DNA from: Geoalkalibacter halelectricus | Lineage (GTDB): Bacteria; Desulfobacterota; Desulfuromonadia; Desulfuromonadales; Geoalkalibacteraceae | NCBI RefSeq assembly: GCF_025263685.1 | Contig: NZ_CP092109.1 | Coordinates: 3,721,001 to 3,785,000, forward strand | DNA: 64,000 bases | Direction: 5' to 3' | Translations under genes and position numbers: made by a program | The notes under the pieces: model-generated | The model's input: the letters and a program-made list of their open reading frames with translations, nothing else | What the model was told of the DNA's origin: nothing | Databases searched by the model: none | Shown: in pieces, positions 40,457 through 49,387 of the stretch | Layout of the letters: every line of letters starts with the position of its first letter | Position numbering within the stretch: the stretch's first letter is position 1

Positions 40457-41421
40457 CCTTTCAGATTATTTTGATCCGCCCCGAAAGCCGGTCTTGGCTT
40501 TCGGGGCGGTGCTGTGCCACACCACACACCCCAAACAAAAAAAAAAAAAAAACAAACCCCCCACCCCCCCCCCCCCCCCCCCCCCCCCCCCGCGCCCCCC
40601 CCCCCCCCCCCCCGCGCTGATTGAACTCGCAGAAAATCGGCGACGGCCGCCCCATGCTCTTCGCTGTGGTGGGCCATGCCTTGAAAAGCTGCACAGAGGT
40701 TGAGAAAGTCCTGCAAATCCTGATGCTGGGCCGACCTGAGCAGCCGCTTGGTCAGGCGCAGGGCGGCACGCGGCTTGGCCGCGATCCGGGCAGCCAATTC
40801 GTGGGCGCGTGGCAGAAGGTCAGAGTGGTCGGTCACATCAAGCAGCAACCCCATCTCCAGCGCCTCCCGGGCATCGATGACGCGTCCCGTCAAACAAAGC
40901 TCGGCGGCCTTCTGAAAACCGATGAGGCGCTGCAGAAACCAGGCACCGCCATCGCCGGAAACGATTCCCAGGTTGACGAAGGTTTCGCCGAAACGCGCGC
41001 GGCTCGACGCCAGACGCAGGTCGCACATGCAGGCCAGATCCATGCCGGCGCCGATGGCCGGGCCGTTGACCGCGGCGATCACCGGCAGTTCGGCATCCTG
41101 AAGGGCCAGGGGCAGGCGCTGAATGCCGTGCCGATAGCTATTCTGGATGGTGAAGACGTCGCCGGCAAACATGCCGCTGCGGTCCTGCATGTCCTTGACA
41201 TTGCCCCCGGAAGAAAAGGCGGCGCCCTCCCCCGTCACCACCAATACGGACACATCCAGACACTCATTCGCCCAGGCGAGAGTCGCCAGAAGATCCTCCA
41301 CCAGGGCCGTCCCCGTCAGGGCGTTGCGAACATCATCCCGACAAAAGGTGAGCACCGCAGCGCCCGCGGCGACTTCCAGCGATGAATCCTTAACCCGCGG
41401 CAAGTTCATCTTCACCCCCAT
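40444..41421 (-). CDS. Enoyl-CoA hydratase/isomerase family protein, 3' end corrupted
   Basis: Crotonase-fold enzyme acting on acyl-CoA thioesters. Reliable coding runs from 41421 to about 40616 (268 codons). Oxyanion-hole blocks are TGEGAAFSSGGNVKDM and AVNGPAIGAGMDLACMCDLR, and then FGETFVNLGIVSGDGGAWFL has the family Glu (second glutamate replaced by D in SGDGG). The last residues before VQSA fit a normal C-terminus, but the frame then runs through the C tract as poly-Gly and poly-Phe to a stop at 40444, which is not real protein. Third gene of the scoAB operon. Confidence 0.8.
   Translation of the reverse strand: MGVKMNLPRVKDSSLEVAAGAAVLTFCRDDVRNALTGTALVEDLLATLAWANECLDVSVLVVTGEGAAFSSGGNVKDMQDRSGMFAGDVFTIQNSYRHGIQRLPLALQDAELPVIAAVNGPAIGAGMDLACMCDLRLASSRARFGETFVNLGIVSGDGGAWFLQRLIGFQKAAELCLTGRVIDAREALEMGLLLDVTDHSDLLPRAHELAARIAAKPRAALRLTKRLLRSAQHQDLQDFLNLCAAFQGMAHHSEEHGAAVADFLRVQSARGGGGGGAGGGGGGGGGWGVCFFFFFVWGVWCGTAPPRKPRPAFGADQNNLKGVSR
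40476..40509. terminator. Perfect 14-bp stem-loop
   Basis: CCGCCCCGAAAGCC and GGCTTTCGGGGCGG pair exactly around GGTCTT. It lies downstream of the crotonase gene (minus strand), with AT-rich bases but no T run after it. Possibly the real terminator of that operon, carried next to the corrupted bases. Confidence 0.5.
40524..40616. other. Low-complexity A/C tract, probable sequencing or assembly artefact
   Basis: A run of 16 A (40537-40552) is followed by a tract of almost pure C (40557-40613) with a few A and G. Nothing biological in the neighbourhood has this composition, and it falls at the change from plasmid to chromosomal genes and inside a gene's 3' end. Confidence 0.85.
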
Positions 41422-41436
41422 TACTGATCACCGCCC

Positions 41437-42090
41437 TCAAACCGCAACCTGCTCCAACTCGGCGGGCACCTCCAGTTCAGCATCGGTGGCGCGCAGCACC
41501 TCTTCCACCGTCACGCCGGGAGCCAACTCCCGCAGCACCAGTCCCCGCGGCCCCACGTCCATGACCGCCAGATCGGTGATGATGCGATGCACCACGCGCC
41601 GCCCGGTCAACGGCAGGGTGCATTGCTTGAGGATTTTGGACTCTCCTTTTTTATTGCAATGCTCCATGATGACGACGATTTTTCTGGCGCCGTGCACCAA
41701 ATCCATGGCGCCGCCCATGCCTTTGACCATCTTGCCCGGAATCATCCAATTGGCCAGATCTCCCTGTTCCGAAACCTCCATGGCACCGAGAATGGCCACA
41801 TCGATATGCCCGCCGCGAATCATGGCGAAGGACTCGGCGCTGGAGAAAAGACTGGCTCCCTTGAGCATGGTGATGGTCTCTTTGCCGGCGTTGATCAATT
41901 CGGGATCAACCTCATCCTCAAGGGGATAGGGACCGATGCCGAGCAGCCCGTTTTCGGACTGCAGAAAGACCTGCTTGTCACCGATATAGTTGGCCACCAG
42001 GGTGGGAATCCCGATCCCCAGATTGACATAGAAGCCGTCTTCGATTTCCTGGGCCGCCCGGCGGGCGATCTGTTCTCTGGACAAAGCCAT
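41437..42090 (-). CDS. scoB: 3-oxoacid CoA-transferase, subunit B
   Basis: Beta subunit of a succinyl-CoA:acetoacetate-type or butyrate/acetoacetate CoA-transferase. ATG 42090 ([20 protein letters not shown]) with GGAGA upstream gives 217 residues. The catalytic glutamate is Glu46 in [12 protein letters not shown]. The blocks [20 protein letters not shown] and [12 protein letters not shown] are typical. It follows subunit A with a 14-base gap. Confidence 0.93.
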   Translation of the reverse strand: MALSREQIARRAAQEIEDGFYVNLGIGIPTLVANYIGDKQVFLQSENGLLGIGPYPLEDEVDPELINAGKETITMLKGASLFSSAESFAMIRGGHIDVAILGAMEVSEQGDLANWMIPGKMVKGMGGAMDLVHGARKIVVIMEHCNKKGESKILKQCTLPLTGRRVVHRIITDLAVMDVGPRGLVLRELAPGVTVEEVLRATDAELEVPAELEQVAV

Positions 42091-42104
42091 GGGTCGTTCT
42101 CCTT

Positions 42105-42797
42105 TCAGGCTGCGCGCACGGTGCGGCGCTCGATGCGTTTTTCGTAGTTCGTGCAAGCAATGATGCGCTGCACATAAACCCCCGGCGTATGCAAGCCGTT
42201 GGGATCGAGCGCTCCGGCCGGCAGCAACTCTTCCACCTCGGCGACGGAAACCCGCGCCGCCGCCGCCATCATCGGATTGAAATTGCGCGACGTCTTGTTG
42301 TAGACGAGGTTGCCCGCAACATCGCCCTTCCAGGCCTTGATCAGAGCGAAATCGGCGACCAGCGCTTCCTCGAGCAGATATTCCTTGTCGCCGAAGCGAC
42401 GCACCTCCTTGCCCTCGGCCACCGGGGTGCCCACCCCGGCTGGTGTGTAAAAGGCGGGGATCCCCGCACCGCCGGCGCGGATGCGCTCGGCCAGGGTGCC
42501 CTGGGGTACCAGTTCCACCTCAAGTTCGCCCGCCAGAAACTGCCGCTCGAACTCCTTATTCTCGCCCACATAGGAGGAGATCATTTTTCGGATTTGGCGA
42601 TTTTTCAGCAGAATCCCCAAACCGAAATCGTCCACTCCACAGTTGTTGGAAATGACCGTCAGATCGCGCACGCCCTTGCGACGCAGTCCGACGATAAGTT
42701 GCTCGGGAATACCGACCAGGCCGAAGCCGCCGACCATGAGGGTGGCGCCATCCTCGATGCCCGCCAGGGCTTCGTCAATGGTACTTTGAACTTTCAT
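42105..42797 (-). CDS. scoA: 3-oxoacid CoA-transferase, subunit A
   Basis: Alpha subunit; binds CoA with the motif [13 protein letters not shown] (residues 23-35). 230 residues, family blocks [40 protein letters not shown] and [20 protein letters not shown]. Start ATG 42797 with AGGAGG upstream. It overlaps the 3' end of the regulator gene by 23 bases, so regulator and enzyme are co-transcribed. Confidence 0.94.
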   Translation of the reverse strand: MKVQSTIDEALAGIEDGATLMVGGFGLVGIPEQLIVGLRRKGVRDLTVISNNCGVDDFGLGILLKNRQIRKMISSYVGENKEFERQFLAGELEVELVPQGTLAERIRAGGAGIPAFYTPAGVGTPVAEGKEVRRFGDKEYLLEEALVADFALIKAWKGDVAGNLVYNKTSRNFNPMMAAAARVSVAEVEELLPAGALDPNGLHTPGVYVQRIIACTNYEKRIERRTVRAA

Positions 42798-44613
42798 GAG
42801 ATGCCTCCTTGAATTCGCCGTGCTTGGGAGACAGGGGGTAGTGTATCCCGTGTCTCTGTATTTTTTTATAAAGCCCGGGCCGGGAGATTCCCAGCAGGGC
42901 CGCGGCGGCCAGTTTGTTGCCCCCGGCCTGGTCGATCGCCTGCTCGATCAGGTTTTTTTCCACAGCGTCCATGATCTCCTGCAGGGGGCGGCGGCCGACC
43001 TGAGCGCCGTAGTCGCCTTCCAGCGGCCTGCCGCTCGTTGCGACGCGGGGAAATCCGCACGCCTGAGTCAAGTAGTCGGGGAGGTGCTCACGCTTGATGT
43101 AGGGACCGACCACAACGTTGAAAGCACTTTCGATGACATTGCGCAACTCGCGCAAATTGCCTGGAAAGCCATAGCCCTTAAGGGCATCCCAGGCTTCGGG
43201 GTCGAGCCCCTGGATGCGTAGGCCGAATTCGTCGTTGAATCGGTCGACGAAGTGCTTGACGATGTAATAGAGATCCTCGGCCCGCTCACGTAAAGGCGGG
43301 ATCACCAGGCTCACGATGTTGAGACGGAAATAAAGGTCCTTGCGAAACCGGCCCTCCTCGACCAACTGTTCCAGGTTCGCATTGGTGGCGGCCACCACCC
43401 GCACATCAAAGGTCTTGGTGGTGTCGCTGCCCAGGGGAGTGATTTCCTTCTCCTGGAGCACCCGCAGCAGCTTGGCCTGCATGGCCAGGGGCATGTCGCC
43501 GATCTCATCGAGAAACAGCGTGCCGGTATGCGCCAGTTCGAATTTGCCGAGCTGTCCGCCGCGCTTGGCTCCGGTGAAGGCCCCCTCGACATAGCCGAAG
43601 AGTTCCGATTCGAGCAGGTGCTCGGGAATGGCCGCGCAGTTGACCTTGATGAAGGGGCCGTAACGCCGGCGACTTGCGGCGTGGATGGAGTGAGCGAAAA
43701 GTTCCTTTCCGGTGCCGCTTTCACCGATGATCAGCACATTCGAACCGCGGTCGGCAATGCGCAGCAGGGTCTCCTTGATCTGCGCCATAACCTTGCTGTG
43801 CCCGATGATGCTATTGATGTCGTAGTTGAAGTCGCAATGCTTGGAAATTGGGACCGGCTTGTGCTCGCCCTTACCCATCAGCGAGTTGATCTGGTTGGCC
43901 AACAAGGTGACTTCACGCACATCGCGATACATGATGCGCCCCAACGCCCCGATCACCTTGCCGTCGCGAAACAGCGGATAGCGGCAGGCCACCACGTCCT
44001 TGCCGTTGATCAGGTGCGGCCAGCCGATCTCGGCCTTGCCGGTCTCCATGACCACGGGTAGGCGGGACACGCGCGAGTTGGAATACGCCCTGGTGATGTG
44101 TTTGCCGATCATGTCCTGGGCGCGTGTACCCACCGCATCGGCAAAGTGCTGGTTGACCAGGGTGATGATGCCGACGCGGTTGACCACGATCAGACCATCC
44201 TGGATGATGTCGATGAGCGGCCCAAGGGAGCGCGCGAGATTGTCGGGCGCATCCCAGATCTCGTCGCCCGTGTCGTCCCTCGCTACAGCGACGGAGAGAA
44301 ACCCACCCGTGGCCCGCTGCCCTTCCAGGATCGGCACATAGCTGCACAACACCTTTTTCCCCAAGATGCGGACCGGCTCAGAGCGAAAGCAGAAGCCGCT
44401 GACGATCAGGGAGGTCAGCGGAGCCAGATTGACCACATCGCCCAGGCGGCGCCCGCGCACCTCGGTGACGGCTGGACCGAACAGGAGTCGCCAGGCATCG
44501 TTGCTCGAAACGATGTTCAGCTCGCGGTCCAAAAAAGCGACCCAGCAATCCCGCTGCTTTTCATGGAAAACCGGTTCGAATTCGGTGCGTTCAATGATTT
44601 CGGCGAGATCCAC
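42775..44613 (-). CDS. PAS-domain sigma-54-dependent transcription activator
   Basis: 612 residues. An N-terminal sensory part with two PAS-like domains (about 20-110 and 135-230) is followed by an AAA+ domain with GESGTGKE at 297-304, the sigma-54 contact loop GAFTGAK at 344-350 and LDEIGDMPLAMQAKLLRVLQ, and a Fis-type HTH near 555-590 (NKLAAAALLGISRPGLYKKI). It heads a regulator-scoA-scoB-crotonase unit, so it probably senses the substrate acid or its CoA ester. A paralogue lies at 60056-61822 with the same unusual TGKAE-GWPH block in the PAS region. Confidence 0.94.
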   Translation of the reverse strand: MDLAEIIERTEFEPVFHEKQRDCWVAFLDRELNIVSSNDAWRLLFGPAVTEVRGRRLGDVVNLAPLTSLIVSGFCFRSEPVRILGKKVLCSYVPILEGQRATGGFLSVAVARDDTGDEIWDAPDNLARSLGPLIDIIQDGLIVVNRVGIITLVNQHFADAVGTRAQDMIGKHITRAYSNSRVSRLPVVMETGKAEIGWPHLINGKDVVACRYPLFRDGKVIGALGRIMYRDVREVTLLANQINSLMGKGEHKPVPISKHCDFNYDINSIIGHSKVMAQIKETLLRIADRGSNVLIIGESGTGKELFAHSIHAASRRRYGPFIKVNCAAIPEHLLESELFGYVEGAFTGAKRGGQLGKFELAHTGTLFLDEIGDMPLAMQAKLLRVLQEKEITPLGSDTTKTFDVRVVAATNANLEQLVEEGRFRKDLYFRLNIVSLVIPPLRERAEDLYYIVKHFVDRFNDEFGLRIQGLDPEAWDALKGYGFPGNLRELRNVIESAFNVVVGPYIKREHLPDYLTQACGFPRVATSGRPLEGDYGAQVGRRPLQEIMDAVEKNLIEQAIDQAGGNKLAAAALLGISRPGLYKKIQRHGIHYPLSPKHGEFKEASHESSKYH

Positions 44614-44674
44614 GGCGACTCCTCGGGAAAAAGTTTGCTAACGCTGCCCTCGCGCCATATCGGCGCTGGATGCC

Positions 44675-44856
44675 TTAGCCCGGATTATTCATGAGGCTTT
44701 GTCGCGAAACCGACCAGTGCTCATCAGATCAAGCCAAGCGCAGTGAGTTGCCCTACAGACGTACTTGCAGTACGTCGAAGCGCAAGGAGTGAGCACGGCT
44801 TGAGATGGTGCGCAATGGACGGTTGCAGCAGAAGCCTTCATGAATAATTCGGGTTA
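44675..44856. mobile_element. MITE-like element with terminal inverted repeats
   Basis: About 180 non-coding bases. Ends TAGCCCGGATTATTCATGA and (reverse) TAACCCGAATTATTCATGA match at 17 of 19, flanked by TTA. An internal perfect hairpin GACGTACT-TGC-AGTACGTC lies at 44758-44776. No transposase. The right end provides the stop codon of uspA. Confidence 0.72.
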
Positions 44857-45327
44857 GGATACTTTGTCCGGCAATCGCACCACCAAAACGGGGATTTCGC
44901 TTTCCTTGATCATTTTCCGGGCCGTGCTGCCGATCAGAGCACTATAGAGAAAGCCGTGTCCATGCGTACCCATGACGATCATGTCATAGTCACCATCCCT
45001 GGCCTGTTCGAGAATTTCCTCGACGGGATTTCCGGATGCGACATAGATGCTTCCTATCAGCTTTTCATAGAGACATTCGTCATAGCCTTCTTTTTTAGCG
45101 AACTGACTCATCCGCGCTTTAATTTTGTTGGTTAGCTTGATCTTTGCCGAAGAAAAATCCTCAGAACGCATTTCAATATTGGCGTTGTGGGAAAGCTTTT
45201 CGTAGACGTTGATAATGGATATTTTTGCTTCACAACCCATCGCGACGCTGATGGCATAGCCGAATGCATGGCTTGCACCTGCGGACAAGTCCGTTGCATA
45301 AAGTATTTTATTTATTTTTGGTATCAT
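44854..45327 (-). CDS. Universal stress protein (UspA family)
   Basis: 157 residues. N-terminal KILYATDLSAGASHAFGYA and the ATP-binding motif VMGTHGHGFLYSALIGSTAR (G-2x-G-9x-G-S/T pattern) are clear. It is the last gene of the TRAP operon, 42 bases after dctM. In Halomonas, TeaD, a Usp, binds ATP and restrains the TeaABC TRAP transporter; a similar role fits the gene order here. Its TAA stop lies in the end of the MITE-like element. Confidence 0.93.
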   Translation of the reverse strand: MIPKINKILYATDLSAGASHAFGYAISVAMGCEAKISIINVYEKLSHNANIEMRSEDFSSAKIKLTNKIKARMSQFAKKEGYDECLYEKLIGSIYVASGNPVEEILEQARDGDYDMIVMGTHGHGFLYSALIGSTARKMIKESEIPVLVVRLPDKVS

Positions 45328-45369
45328 TCCACACCTCGGTGCGCATGTTGTCTTTGGATAGACCTTGGC

Positions 45370-46680
45370 CTAGAAAAACGACGGAAGAAACGTCACTATG
45401 CCCGGGAAGGCGTACATGATGGCCATTCCCAGGATGAACAAACCTACCATCGGCCAGGCGCCGCCATAGACATCCTCCATGGAAAAATCAGGAGCGGCAC
45501 CCTTCAAGGCAAAAATGGTGTAGCCGAAGGGGGGCGTCATACTTCCCAGGGTCATGTTGATGAGAAACAACATCCAGAACCAGATCGGGTCGAAACCATA
45601 GACGCCGAGGAGGGGTTCATAGATCGGAATGGCGATGAGCATGACGGCGAACAAATCGACGAACATGCACAGAACGAAGGGAATGAACATCAGCACGAAG
45701 AAGGTGCCCAACACCGGAAGCCCCAGTTCCGATGCCATGGTCACCAAGCCGGTCGTCGCACCGGTGAAGGACAGCAGCTGCCCGAAGAACATGGAGCACG
45801 CAATAATGATGAGAATCATCGCGCTGATCATGCATGTACCGATAAGAGACTGATAGAACATCTTGAAGGAAAGCTTTTTAAAAATAGCGGCGGCGATCAA
45901 GGCCCCGAGAACACCCGTGGCCGCCGACTCGTTGGGAGTCGCAACGCCGAGCATGATCAGGCCCATGACCGAGAAAATGACGATGAGAAACGGCAGGGTC
46001 TGCGCCAGGGCGCCAAACAGCTCCTTGGCGCCGACCGGAGGCCTGGCGACCTCCTCTCGCGGCGGCTCAAGGGTCGAATCACGCAAAATTCTGATGTAGG
46101 TATAGACCACCATCATGAAAGCCAGCAGCACCCCGGGCAAAATGCCGGCGATGAGCAATTTGGCGATGGAGACATCGACCATGGAACCGACCATGATGAC
46201 CAGCAGGCTGGGGGGAATGATTGGTGCCAGACTTGCCCCCCCGATCACCGCACTGACGGAAAGACGCTTGTCGTAGCCACGCTCGTCCATGGTCGGCAAA
46301 ACTGAACGCCCCAACATGGCCGCCACCGCCACGGCCGATCCGCTCAGCGCACCGAACACCGTCGAAAGGGCCGTGACGAGGATATAGTGGCGACCACGGA
46401 TGTTACCCACCAGTTTGTCGATGGCATCTATCAGAATCCTGACGGCATCCGACCTGAACAAGATCTCCCCCATGAGCACGAACAGGGGGATGGCCATCAA
46501 GGTCTCCTGTGTGACGGTGTTGTAGAGGCTGTTGGAAAACATGCCGAAACCGTTGGCGCCAAACAACAGAAACACGCCACCGACGTTGACCACCAGAAAC
46601 GCGATAAATATCGGCATTCCCGTGGCGAACAGGAACAACAGCGTCAGGATAGATACAGTCAGAACCAAGCCCCACTCCAT
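45370..46680 (-). CDS. dctM: TRAP transporter large permease, DctM family
   Basis: The 436-residue 12-helix subunit that carries the sodium-driven transport step. Membrane segments throughout; family blocks GMPIFIAFLVVNVGGVFLLF, ALSTVFGALSGSAVAVAAML, IPPSLLVIMVG and NMTLGSMTPPFGYTIFALKG. Starts 11 bases after dctQ. The substrate cannot be read from this subunit. Confidence 0.95.
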   Translation of the reverse strand: MEWGLVLTVSILTLLFLFATGMPIFIAFLVVNVGGVFLLFGANGFGMFSNSLYNTVTQETLMAIPLFVLMGEILFRSDAVRILIDAIDKLVGNIRGRHYILVTALSTVFGALSGSAVAVAAMLGRSVLPTMDERGYDKRLSVSAVIGGASLAPIIPPSLLVIMVGSMVDVSIAKLLIAGILPGVLLAFMMVVYTYIRILRDSTLEPPREEVARPPVGAKELFGALAQTLPFLIVIFSVMGLIMLGVATPNESAATGVLGALIAAAIFKKLSFKMFYQSLIGTCMISAMILIIIACSMFFGQLLSFTGATTGLVTMASELGLPVLGTFFVLMFIPFVLCMFVDLFAVMLIAIPIYEPLLGVYGFDPIWFWMLFLINMTLGSMTPPFGYTIFALKGAAPDFSMEDVYGGAWPMVGLFILGMAIMYAFPGIVTFLPSFF

Positions 46681-46691
46681 AGATGAATCTC

Positions 46692-47219
46692 CTATTCTTC
46701 TCTTTCAGAGCCAGGCATGACCACCAGCCGAAAGAACTGAAGGGCGCTGAGAAGGAACCCCAAGGGGATGACCACGGATATCCACCATTTCGGAATGGGG
46801 CTGACCCACATCGTGGTTATCCCGAATTGGTATTGCCGCAAGGTTTCCATGCCGGTGATATAGAACGCCGCCATGCACAGCAGACAACTCAAGATCGCAA
46901 TCACCCGGCAGGCGACATCCTTCTTGCCGTGGGACAACCTGTCCACCAGAACGGATATGGCGATGTGCCCGTTGGTGCGGGTTATTTCCGGCATGACCAG
47001 CATGACGGCCAAGGCGAAGAACCACTGATTCACATCGTTGGCCCAAGTGGTCGGCGCATTGAAGAAATAGCGCATGGCCACTTCCTTCAGGGTCAGAACC
47101 AGGATTGAGGCCAGGGCCACCCCGCTGAGCATACAGCTCAGCCTCGTTACTTGGTCGAGGATGCCGGCCATCCCCTTGAGGATGGCCGGCGCAGGGCGAT
47201 GTTGTTTGCGGGCTGTCAT
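46692..47219 (-). CDS. dctQ: TRAP transporter small permease, DctQ family
   Basis: 175 residues, four membrane helices, with RYFFNAPTTWANDVNQWFFA then the LVMPEITRTNGHIAISVLVD block typical of DctQ (usual length 150-180). The start overlaps the dctP stop (ATGA). ATG 47219 is used, though the M at codon 17 would lie nearer the first helix. Confidence 0.92.
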   Translation of the reverse strand: MTARKQHRPAPAILKGMAGILDQVTRLSCMLSGVALASILVLTLKEVAMRYFFNAPTTWANDVNQWFFALAVMLVMPEITRTNGHIAISVLVDRLSHGKKDVACRVIAILSCLLCMAAFYITGMETLRQYQFGITTMWVSPIPKWWISVVIPLGFLLSALQFFRLVVMPGSEREE

Positions 47220-48199
47220 TTCGTCATGCCTGTTTCGAGGGCCAGTTCATGGAACTTTTTCCCGGCGGCACCGGTGGATGCCTTGGCCATTTCCCAGAGG
47301 CCGTCGTTCCAGTATTTCTCGACCATGGCCGCGTCATTGGGATGCATTTCGGTGATTTTCATGCCCATGCTTTTCAATTCCGCAACTTCCTCGGCGATTA
47401 ATTCCTGGAAAAAGGCCAGGCTGTCGAGTTCCGTCTTGCGGCCGGCTTCGTCGATCCACGCCCGCTGCTCAGGAGTCAGGGAATTGTACTTTCTCAGGTT
47501 CATCAGAATCATGGTCGAGACATAGCCGAACTCAGGTCTGACCATATAGTTGGCGACTTCGTTCAACTTGAAATCCTTGACTCCCACCTGGGTCCAGGGA
47601 GCACCATCGATTACGCCCCTTTGCAGCGAGGTGTAGATCTCGCCGCCGGCCATGGTCACCGGCGATCCGCCCAAATTTAAAATCAGGCTTTGCAGGCTCG
47701 GGATGCTGCGCAGCTTCATGCCCTGAAGGCTCGGCTGTCTACCGTTCAGCGCGTTCCGGGTCACGAAATGGTAGGGCGTCAGGGGCGGAAAGGAGACGAG
47801 CTTGATGCCGATTTTGTTGTATTCCTTATCAACGAAATCAAACAGGCCGGCCTCCCGGCGCTTAACCGGATCGGCGGTCGTGGCGTCCATGCCGATGGCG
47901 ATGGGTGTCGTTCCGCTATGGTAAGCCGAGTAGGTGTAGGCCATGTCGAAGATGCCGGCTTGAACCGGTTGAAGCTGCTCAAAGGTAGGGACCACATCCG
48001 GCCCAAGCACGTTAAACCGCATTTTCCCGCCGGAGAGCTCGGCCAGGTTCTTTTCAAAGCTGGTGAGCACGCCGACATTGAACACATAGTTCGGCGCCCA
48101 GGCCGAGAGCATCCTGAACTGTGCCGCATGGACACTTGAGGAGAGAAACAGACCCATCAACAACGCCACAAGGAATCCCCTAAACACGCCTTTTTTCAT
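47216..48199 (-). CDS. dctP: TRAP transporter periplasmic binding protein, DctP family
   Basis: Captures the substrate carboxylate. ATG 48199 (MKKGVFRGFLVALLMGLFLS) with GGAGA upstream gives 327 residues and a signal peptide (about 1-25, ending VHA). DctP blocks LQGMKLRSIPSLQSLILNLG, PVTMAGGEIYTSLQRGVIDG, NEVANYMVRPEFGYVSTMIL. An Arg in MKLRSIPS is the usual carboxylate-binding position. First gene of dctPQM-uspA. Confidence 0.93.
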   Translation of the reverse strand: MKKGVFRGFLVALLMGLFLSSSVHAAQFRMLSAWAPNYVFNVGVLTSFEKNLAELSGGKMRFNVLGPDVVPTFEQLQPVQAGIFDMAYTYSAYHSGTTPIAIGMDATTADPVKRREAGLFDFVDKEYNKIGIKLVSFPPLTPYHFVTRNALNGRQPSLQGMKLRSIPSLQSLILNLGGSPVTMAGGEIYTSLQRGVIDGAPWTQVGVKDFKLNEVANYMVRPEFGYVSTMILMNLRKYNSLTPEQRAWIDEAGRKTELDSLAFFQELIAEEVAELKSMGMKITEMHPNDAAMVEKYWNDGLWEMAKASTGAAGKKFHELALETGMTK

Positions 48200-48564
48200 C
48201 TCTTTGTCTCCATTCTCAGTTGGTGTGCGCTTTAAATATCCCGCCCGAACCATTCAGGCGGGGGAAAGCTGACCGTTTGACAACTCAACAATGCAAATCG
48301 GAAACCAAACATTGTTCTAAATTTTATAAATGGCAAAATTTTTTTGCCCTTCATCCAAGGCTTCCGTGAGTCGCAAAGAATGCGTTTATAAACAGACACA
48401 TGGCTAACATCTTTCAGATTTCTGCGGGTTCTCAAGGGTCAGAATGCGAACCAAAACTTACGAGAAACCCCAAACCAGAAACAACAGCGTTCTATTTATT
48501 TACAAAACCCATGTCACGTTCTCTTACAGGTTATCCATTCGTAGACAGCTCCCCATGGCACGCC
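48200..48564. other. Intergenic leader between gctB and dctP
   Basis: 365 bases, AT-rich, no gene. A CCCGCC/GGCGGG hairpin at 48240-48258 lies about 40 bases before the dctP ribosome site. TGGCAAAATTTTTTTGCC at 48328-48345 is an inverted repeat. The change in composition and the hairpins suggest a promoter and an operon boundary, but no sigma-54 motif has the right spacing. Confidence 0.5.
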
Positions 48565-49386
48565 CTATTTTGTCACCCGGGGGATGAAGATCTGTTCAGG
48601 GTCGAGCACGTCGTGGATCAGGTGCAGCTCCTCCACCGTCGGTGGCGCGGTTTCGCCGCTGACCCTTGAGACATCGAGGTCGAACTGGCACTGCTCCTTG
48701 ATCTGCGCGGCGCTGGTGCCGGGATGGCAGGTGTCGAGGTAGATGCGCCCCGTCTCCTCGTCGAAACGAAACACCCCCAGGGTGCTGATGACCGCCGTGG
48801 GACCGCCGCGGTAGGCAGCGCCGTAGAGTTGACGGCGATGGACCCAATCGCCCTGGGGCCATTTCTTCACACGCCAGCCGGGGCTGGTGATGTAGCTGAC
48901 GTTTTCGGTGAAGCGGCGCTTCTCGTGGACCATGATGAAGATGGTGCGGCTGGCGAAGGAGTTGATGTCGGGATTGCCGCCGCTGCCGGTGAGGCGCAGC
49001 TCGGGGCTGAGATAGTCGCCGATGGCGGTGGTGTTGACGTTGCCGTACTGATCGACCTCGGCGCCGCCGAGAAAGCCTAAGTCGACGTAGCCGCGCTGGG
49101 CGATGGAGAAGGCGTCATGCAGGCCCGAGGCACGCGACGCCCCCACCTCGCAGCGAGCATCACCCACCGAGGTCGGCAGTTGCGGCGGGCGGCCGTCGAG
49201 GGTGCCCGCCTCGAAGATCAGCTTGAGGTTGGGCGCGTGGGTCTGCTGGGCGAGCATGATGGCCACCATGGGCAGGCCGGTGCCCGCGAACACCACTTCG
49301 TGGTCGCGCACCTCGCGGGCGGCGGCGCAGCACAGCAAATCGGCCAGATTGTAGTCGCCGGGCGCGGCGTAGTTCTTCGTGCTCAT
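48565..49386 (-). CDS. CoA-transferase subunit B (GctB/CatJ-like)
   Basis: 273 residues. NLADLLCCAAAREVRDHEVV, VFAGTGLPMVAIMLAQQTHA then LIFEAGTLDG (family Glu in a xEAG position) and GYVDLGFLGGAEVDQYGNVN are blocks of the glutaconate/3-oxoadipate-type CoA-transferase beta subunit. With subunit A two bases upstream it likely activates the imported acid using acetyl-CoA or succinyl-CoA. The substrate cannot be told from sequence. Confidence 0.88.
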   Translation of the reverse strand: MSTKNYAAPGDYNLADLLCCAAAREVRDHEVVFAGTGLPMVAIMLAQQTHAPNLKLIFEAGTLDGRPPQLPTSVGDARCEVGASRASGLHDAFSIAQRGYVDLGFLGGAEVDQYGNVNTTAIGDYLSPELRLTGSGGNPDINSFASRTIFIMVHEKRRFTENVSYITSPGWRVKKWPQGDWVHRRQLYGAAYRGGPTAVISTLGVFRFDEETGRIYLDTCHPGTSAAQIKEQCQFDLDVSRVSGETAPPTVEELHLIHDVLDPEQIFIPRVTK

Positions 49387-49387
49387 G

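Noticed and set aside
40444-40615. Poly-Gly and poly-Phe tail of the crotonase-family protein as a real domain
   Set aside because: It is the translation of the A and C homopolymer tract and does not belong to the family.
48328-48345. TGGCAAAATTTTTTTGCC as a sigma-54 promoter for dctP
   Set aside because: The GG to GC distance is two bases too long on both strands.
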